From: Helicobacteraceae bacterium
GTDB taxonomy: Bacteria > Campylobacterota > Campylobacteria > Campylobacterales > SZUA-545
Length of the DNA stretch: 45,510 nt
Reading direction: 5' to 3'
NCBI GenBank assembly: GCA_031275395.1
Contig: JAISOU010000063.1
Coordinates: forward strand, 1-45,510
Below the pieces are notes generated by a model. The model was not told the DNA's origin and did no database searches. It saw nothing but the letters and a program-made list of their open reading frames with translations. Both the position numbers and the translations under genes were made by a program. Shown piece by piece: positions 43,521-45,510 of this stretch. Within the stretch, counting starts at the first letter, position 1. The number at the start of each line of letters is the position of its first letter.

Positions 43521-44477
43521 CTATCCGCCCGTTTCGTAAAAGGCGCGATCGGTCGCCTTTTCGCCAAAGCGGTTTTTTTCGCGTTTGTTCGCTAATACTT
43601 GGCGAAAAATATCGATTGCGCCCTCTATGTCGCCGCGTTTGATACGATCTTTGACGCTCGACGCTTCGTCGAAATATAAACAGGGCGCTAGTAGCCCCTG
43701 CGCGGTGAGGCGCGCGCGGTTACAGGAGGCGCAAAACTCCTCGCGGTGCGGTTCGATCAGACCAAAAACATAGCCGTCGTTCAACGCGAATAGGCGCGAC
43801 GGGCTTTTTGGATCGCGCCCGATCTCCTCGTATTCGTAGCGCGAGGCAATCTCGCGCAAAATCTCGTCGCTTCGCATACCGCGCAGACGCTTATTGGCGC
43901 GGGCGTTATCCATATACTCGATAAAACGGACGCTAACGCCGCGCTCTTTACACCAACCCAAAATATCGCATATTTCGCCGTCGTTAATCCCCTTCATCGG
44001 CACAGAGTTGATCTTGGTCTTTAAGCCGACCGCCAGCGCTTTGTCGATTCCTAGTAAAACCCGCTCCAATACGTCGCGGTTGGCGATCCGCCCCGCAACC
44101 TCGCGCTTGAGCGAATCCAGCGATATATTCACGCGCTTTAATCCCGCGTTTTTGAGGCTCTCGGCTAGATCGTTTAGCAAAAAGCCGTTTGTGGTCATCG
44201 CCAGATCGACTTGCGGCGCGTAATCGGCGATCATCTTGATAAAAGCGTCTAGGTTGCCGCGCACGGTCGGTTCTCCGCCGGTAATTCGCACCTTTTTTAT
44301 CCCGCAGTCGATCGCCGCCTTGATAAACAAAAATAGCTCCTCGTAGCGCAATATTTCGCTATGCGGAACCCAGCTTAACGGTTTGTCGGGCATACAGTAT
44401 AAACAGCGAAAATTACAGCGCTCCGTTACGGAAACGCGCAGATAATCGACGACGCGGCTATGCGCGTCAATCAGCAT
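43521..44477 (-). CDS. moaA: GTP 3',8-cyclase MoaA
   Basis: A 318-residue radical SAM enzyme of molybdenum cofactor synthesis. The N-terminal cluster motif is C21-x3-C25-x2-C28 (CNFRCLYC), the C-terminal cluster is [16 protein letters not shown] with a third Cys in [16 protein letters not shown] is the SAM segment, and the protein ends in the conserved Gly-Gly (YETGG). It converts GTP to 3',8-cyclo-GTP. The other moa genes are not in the window. It overlaps the upstream lipoprotein gene by 11 bases. Confidence 0.97.
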   Translation of the reverse strand: MLIDAHSRVVDYLRVSVTERCNFRCLYCMPDKPLSWVPHSEILRYEELFLFIKAAIDCGIKKVRITGGEPTVRGNLDAFIKMIADYAPQVDLAMTTNGFLLNDLAESLKNAGLKRVNISLDSLKREVAGRIANRDVLERVLLGIDKALAVGLKTKINSVPMKGINDGEICDILGWCKERGVSVRFIEYMDNARANKRLRGMRSDEILREIASRYEYEEIGRDPKSPSRLFALNDGYVFGLIEPHREEFCASCNRARLTAQGLLAPCLYFDEASSVKDRIKRGDIEGAIDIFRQVLANKREKNRFGEKATDRAFYETGG

Positions 44478-44805
44478 AGTAGTATCTCCAATCCTCGTAA
44501 ATAGAGCCTATAAGCTCGATCTTTTTGACCTTGCGATAGCGGTAATCGACAATCACGCGATCGCCGATCTTAAACTGCGGCGATCCTTTATAGTCATAGA
44601 CGGCGAATATGCGCCCGTCGTCCAATATCAGCTCTATGTCCTGTTTTGAGTTTTGCGCGATCCGCGCGTAGCTTACTACGGCTTTTGCGCGTCCGTATTG
44701 TTCGCACCCGTAGCCGTAACACGCGCTTAGATCTTCCCATTTGGAGGATTTTGAAACGCACCCAACGAGCGCGAAGGCAACGACCGTCAGCCAAAAAAAC
44801 CGCAT
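44467..44805 (-). CDS. Small hypothetical lipoprotein
   Basis: A 112-residue protein with a signal and lipobox ALVGC (Cys 16). The mature part has CYGYGC, a possible disulfide, then a strand-rich domain ([35 protein letters not shown]) resembling a small OB- or SH3-like barrel. No named family recognised. It precedes moaA and overlaps it by 11 bases, which suggests co-transcription. The ribosome site GAGGAGAT precedes the ATG. Confidence 0.72.
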   Translation of the reverse strand: MRFFWLTVVAFALVGCVSKSSKWEDLSACYGYGCEQYGRAKAVVSYARIAQNSKQDIELILDDGRIFAVYDYKGSPQFKIGDRVIVDYRYRKVKKIELIGSIYEDWRYYYAD

Positions 44806-45416
44806 TATCTCCTCTTTTTCTCAAAACCGTTATTTTTAGATCGACCAATATACCGAAAACTTACGATATTTGCTATTCTAGCAATCCTGCGCGTTCGCTT
44901 ACGCGATTAGCGCGCGGATATGCGCTACGCTAAAGTCGCGGAAACATCGGCGTTTATCGACTTATAAACCAACGCTACAAAATACCTGACGTCGTTTCCA
45001 TAGGCTTGCCAAACCAATACAGATCGTTTGAGAATAGAGCGGTTATCGCCGCGCCTTTTTTGGATAAAACGCGCTTAAACAAACGATTAAAAAGCGTGAA
45101 AATAAAAGCGAAAAAAATCGAGTTTATAACGATGGGATTTGCCGCAAATCTACGATCAAACGTCGAAGCGCTACCGTTTTGGGAGTGGGCGCTAAACCAA
45201 AGCGAATCATTTTCGCGGCGGATATTTCCGCTCGCCCTCGTCGTTTTTGTTGATTTTCGTTTTATGCGCGCCGCGCTGAAACAATTTTGGGAACGAAATT
45301 TGCGTGCGACAATTCGTAGCCGCATTCAAAAGGTTAGCGCTCGCTTGCTTCACGCCAAGCCTTTCTGACAAATTAGGCTAAAGCGTAAGCGCCGTAAATT
45401 CAATCAAAGGCTTTCC
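44806..45416. other. 611-base region without a confident gene
   Basis: Two overlapping open frames on opposite strands (about 116 and 120 codons, between 44975 and 45368) cover each other; neither has a good ribosome site, a recognisable motif or convincing composition, so I call neither. TTGCTA (44870-44875) and TAGCAA (44879-44884) form a perfect inverted repeat with a TTC spacer about 65 bases upstream of the small lipoprotein gene and could be an operator. A -10-like TATATT lies near 44849 on the minus strand. Confidence 0.5.
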
Positions 45417-45510
45417 ATGACGCTGTCCGACATTCTCAAAGATTCCGAATATAAATTAACGCAGTTTGATACTGCCAAAATCAAAGAATTGGAGCAAAAA
45501 ATCGCTTTGC
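45417..45510 (+). CDS. Start of a gene truncated by the window end
   Basis: ATG at 45417 has AAAGG 7 bases upstream. Thirty-one codons are visible, beginning MTLSDILKDSEYKLTQF and continuing with a charged helix. The opening reminds me of N6-adenine methylase or restriction-modification proteins in Campylobacterota, but the fragment is too short to be sure. Confidence 0.5.
   Translation, partial: MTLSDILKDSEYKLTQFDTAKIKELEQKIAL

Noticed and set aside
45006-45368. Open frame of 120 codons on the plus strand, with an equal one on the minus strand
   Set aside because: They mask each other; no ribosome site, motif or family resemblance favours either.

Overview
The window reads as a contig from a Campylobacterota (epsilonproteobacterial) chromosome. 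Evidence: the block fabZ-lpxA-clpX-mreB-mreC and the ispE-smpB pair follow an order I know from Helicobacter-type genomes; the sulfate-assimilation operon carries the HcyS/HcyD/HcyF protein-thiocarboxylate genes described in Wolinella; and an operon resembles the Campylobacter jejuni Cj1295-Cj1302 flagellin-glycan region. Genes are tightly packed with many 4-base ATGA, TTGA or GTGA overlaps. The palindrome CGATCG (often GCGATCGC) is strikingly frequent by eye on both strands. The first 50 bases are a pure poly-C run, probably a contig-end artefact.

Layout. 88-3884: a membrane methyltransferase of the ICMT/PEMT type, a probable restriction endonuclease coupled to a Dam-type adenine methylase, and a Tas-like aldo/keto reductase. 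4013-7183 (minus): a lipoprotein alpha/beta hydrolase, a DUF4105/Lnb-domain outer-envelope protein and a DUF3015 protein with a strong terminator. 7545-7967: a pseudopilin-like protein. 8074-12356 (minus): fatty-acid, lipid A, protease and cell-shape genes behind an 8-base palindrome. 12463-13610: a VbhA/Fic toxin-antitoxin pair behind a TATAAT box. 13919-16057 (minus): comF, smpB, ispE and a HepT-like protein that has lost its catalytic residues.

16285-25919 (minus) is the centrepiece: ten contiguous genes, sbp-cysT-cysW-cysA-cysH-hcyS-hcyF-hcyD-sir-cysG, behind a near-perfect sigma70 promoter (TTGACA, 17 bases, TATAGT). Sulfate is imported, APS is reduced to sulfite, a siroheme sulfite reductase with a fused C-terminal TusA-like domain makes sulfide, and HcyS (ending GGGA) is trimmed by the JAMM protease and adenylated to receive the sulfur for homocysteine synthesis. 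ATP sulfurylase and MetY are not in the window.

26036-33431: an MBL-fold hydrolase, a META-domain lipoprotein, a chemoreceptor with a frameshifted C-terminus, murB, pckA, bioD and a small secreted protein. 33439-39886 (minus): a surface-glycan modification operon (PPK2, DUF4910 protein, FkbH-like enzyme, acyl carrier protein, a MaoC-AAC(3) fusion and a C-methyltransferase-like protein), best explained as making and attaching a glycerate-type acyl group to a sugar, as proposed for C. jejuni flagellin. 39939-43299: trmL, a Cache-only sensor fragment and its full-length chemoreceptor paralogue. 43521-44805 (minus): moaA and a small lipoprotein. A gene starting at 45417 runs off the end. I found no tRNA, rRNA, CRISPR array, insertion sequence or prophage.
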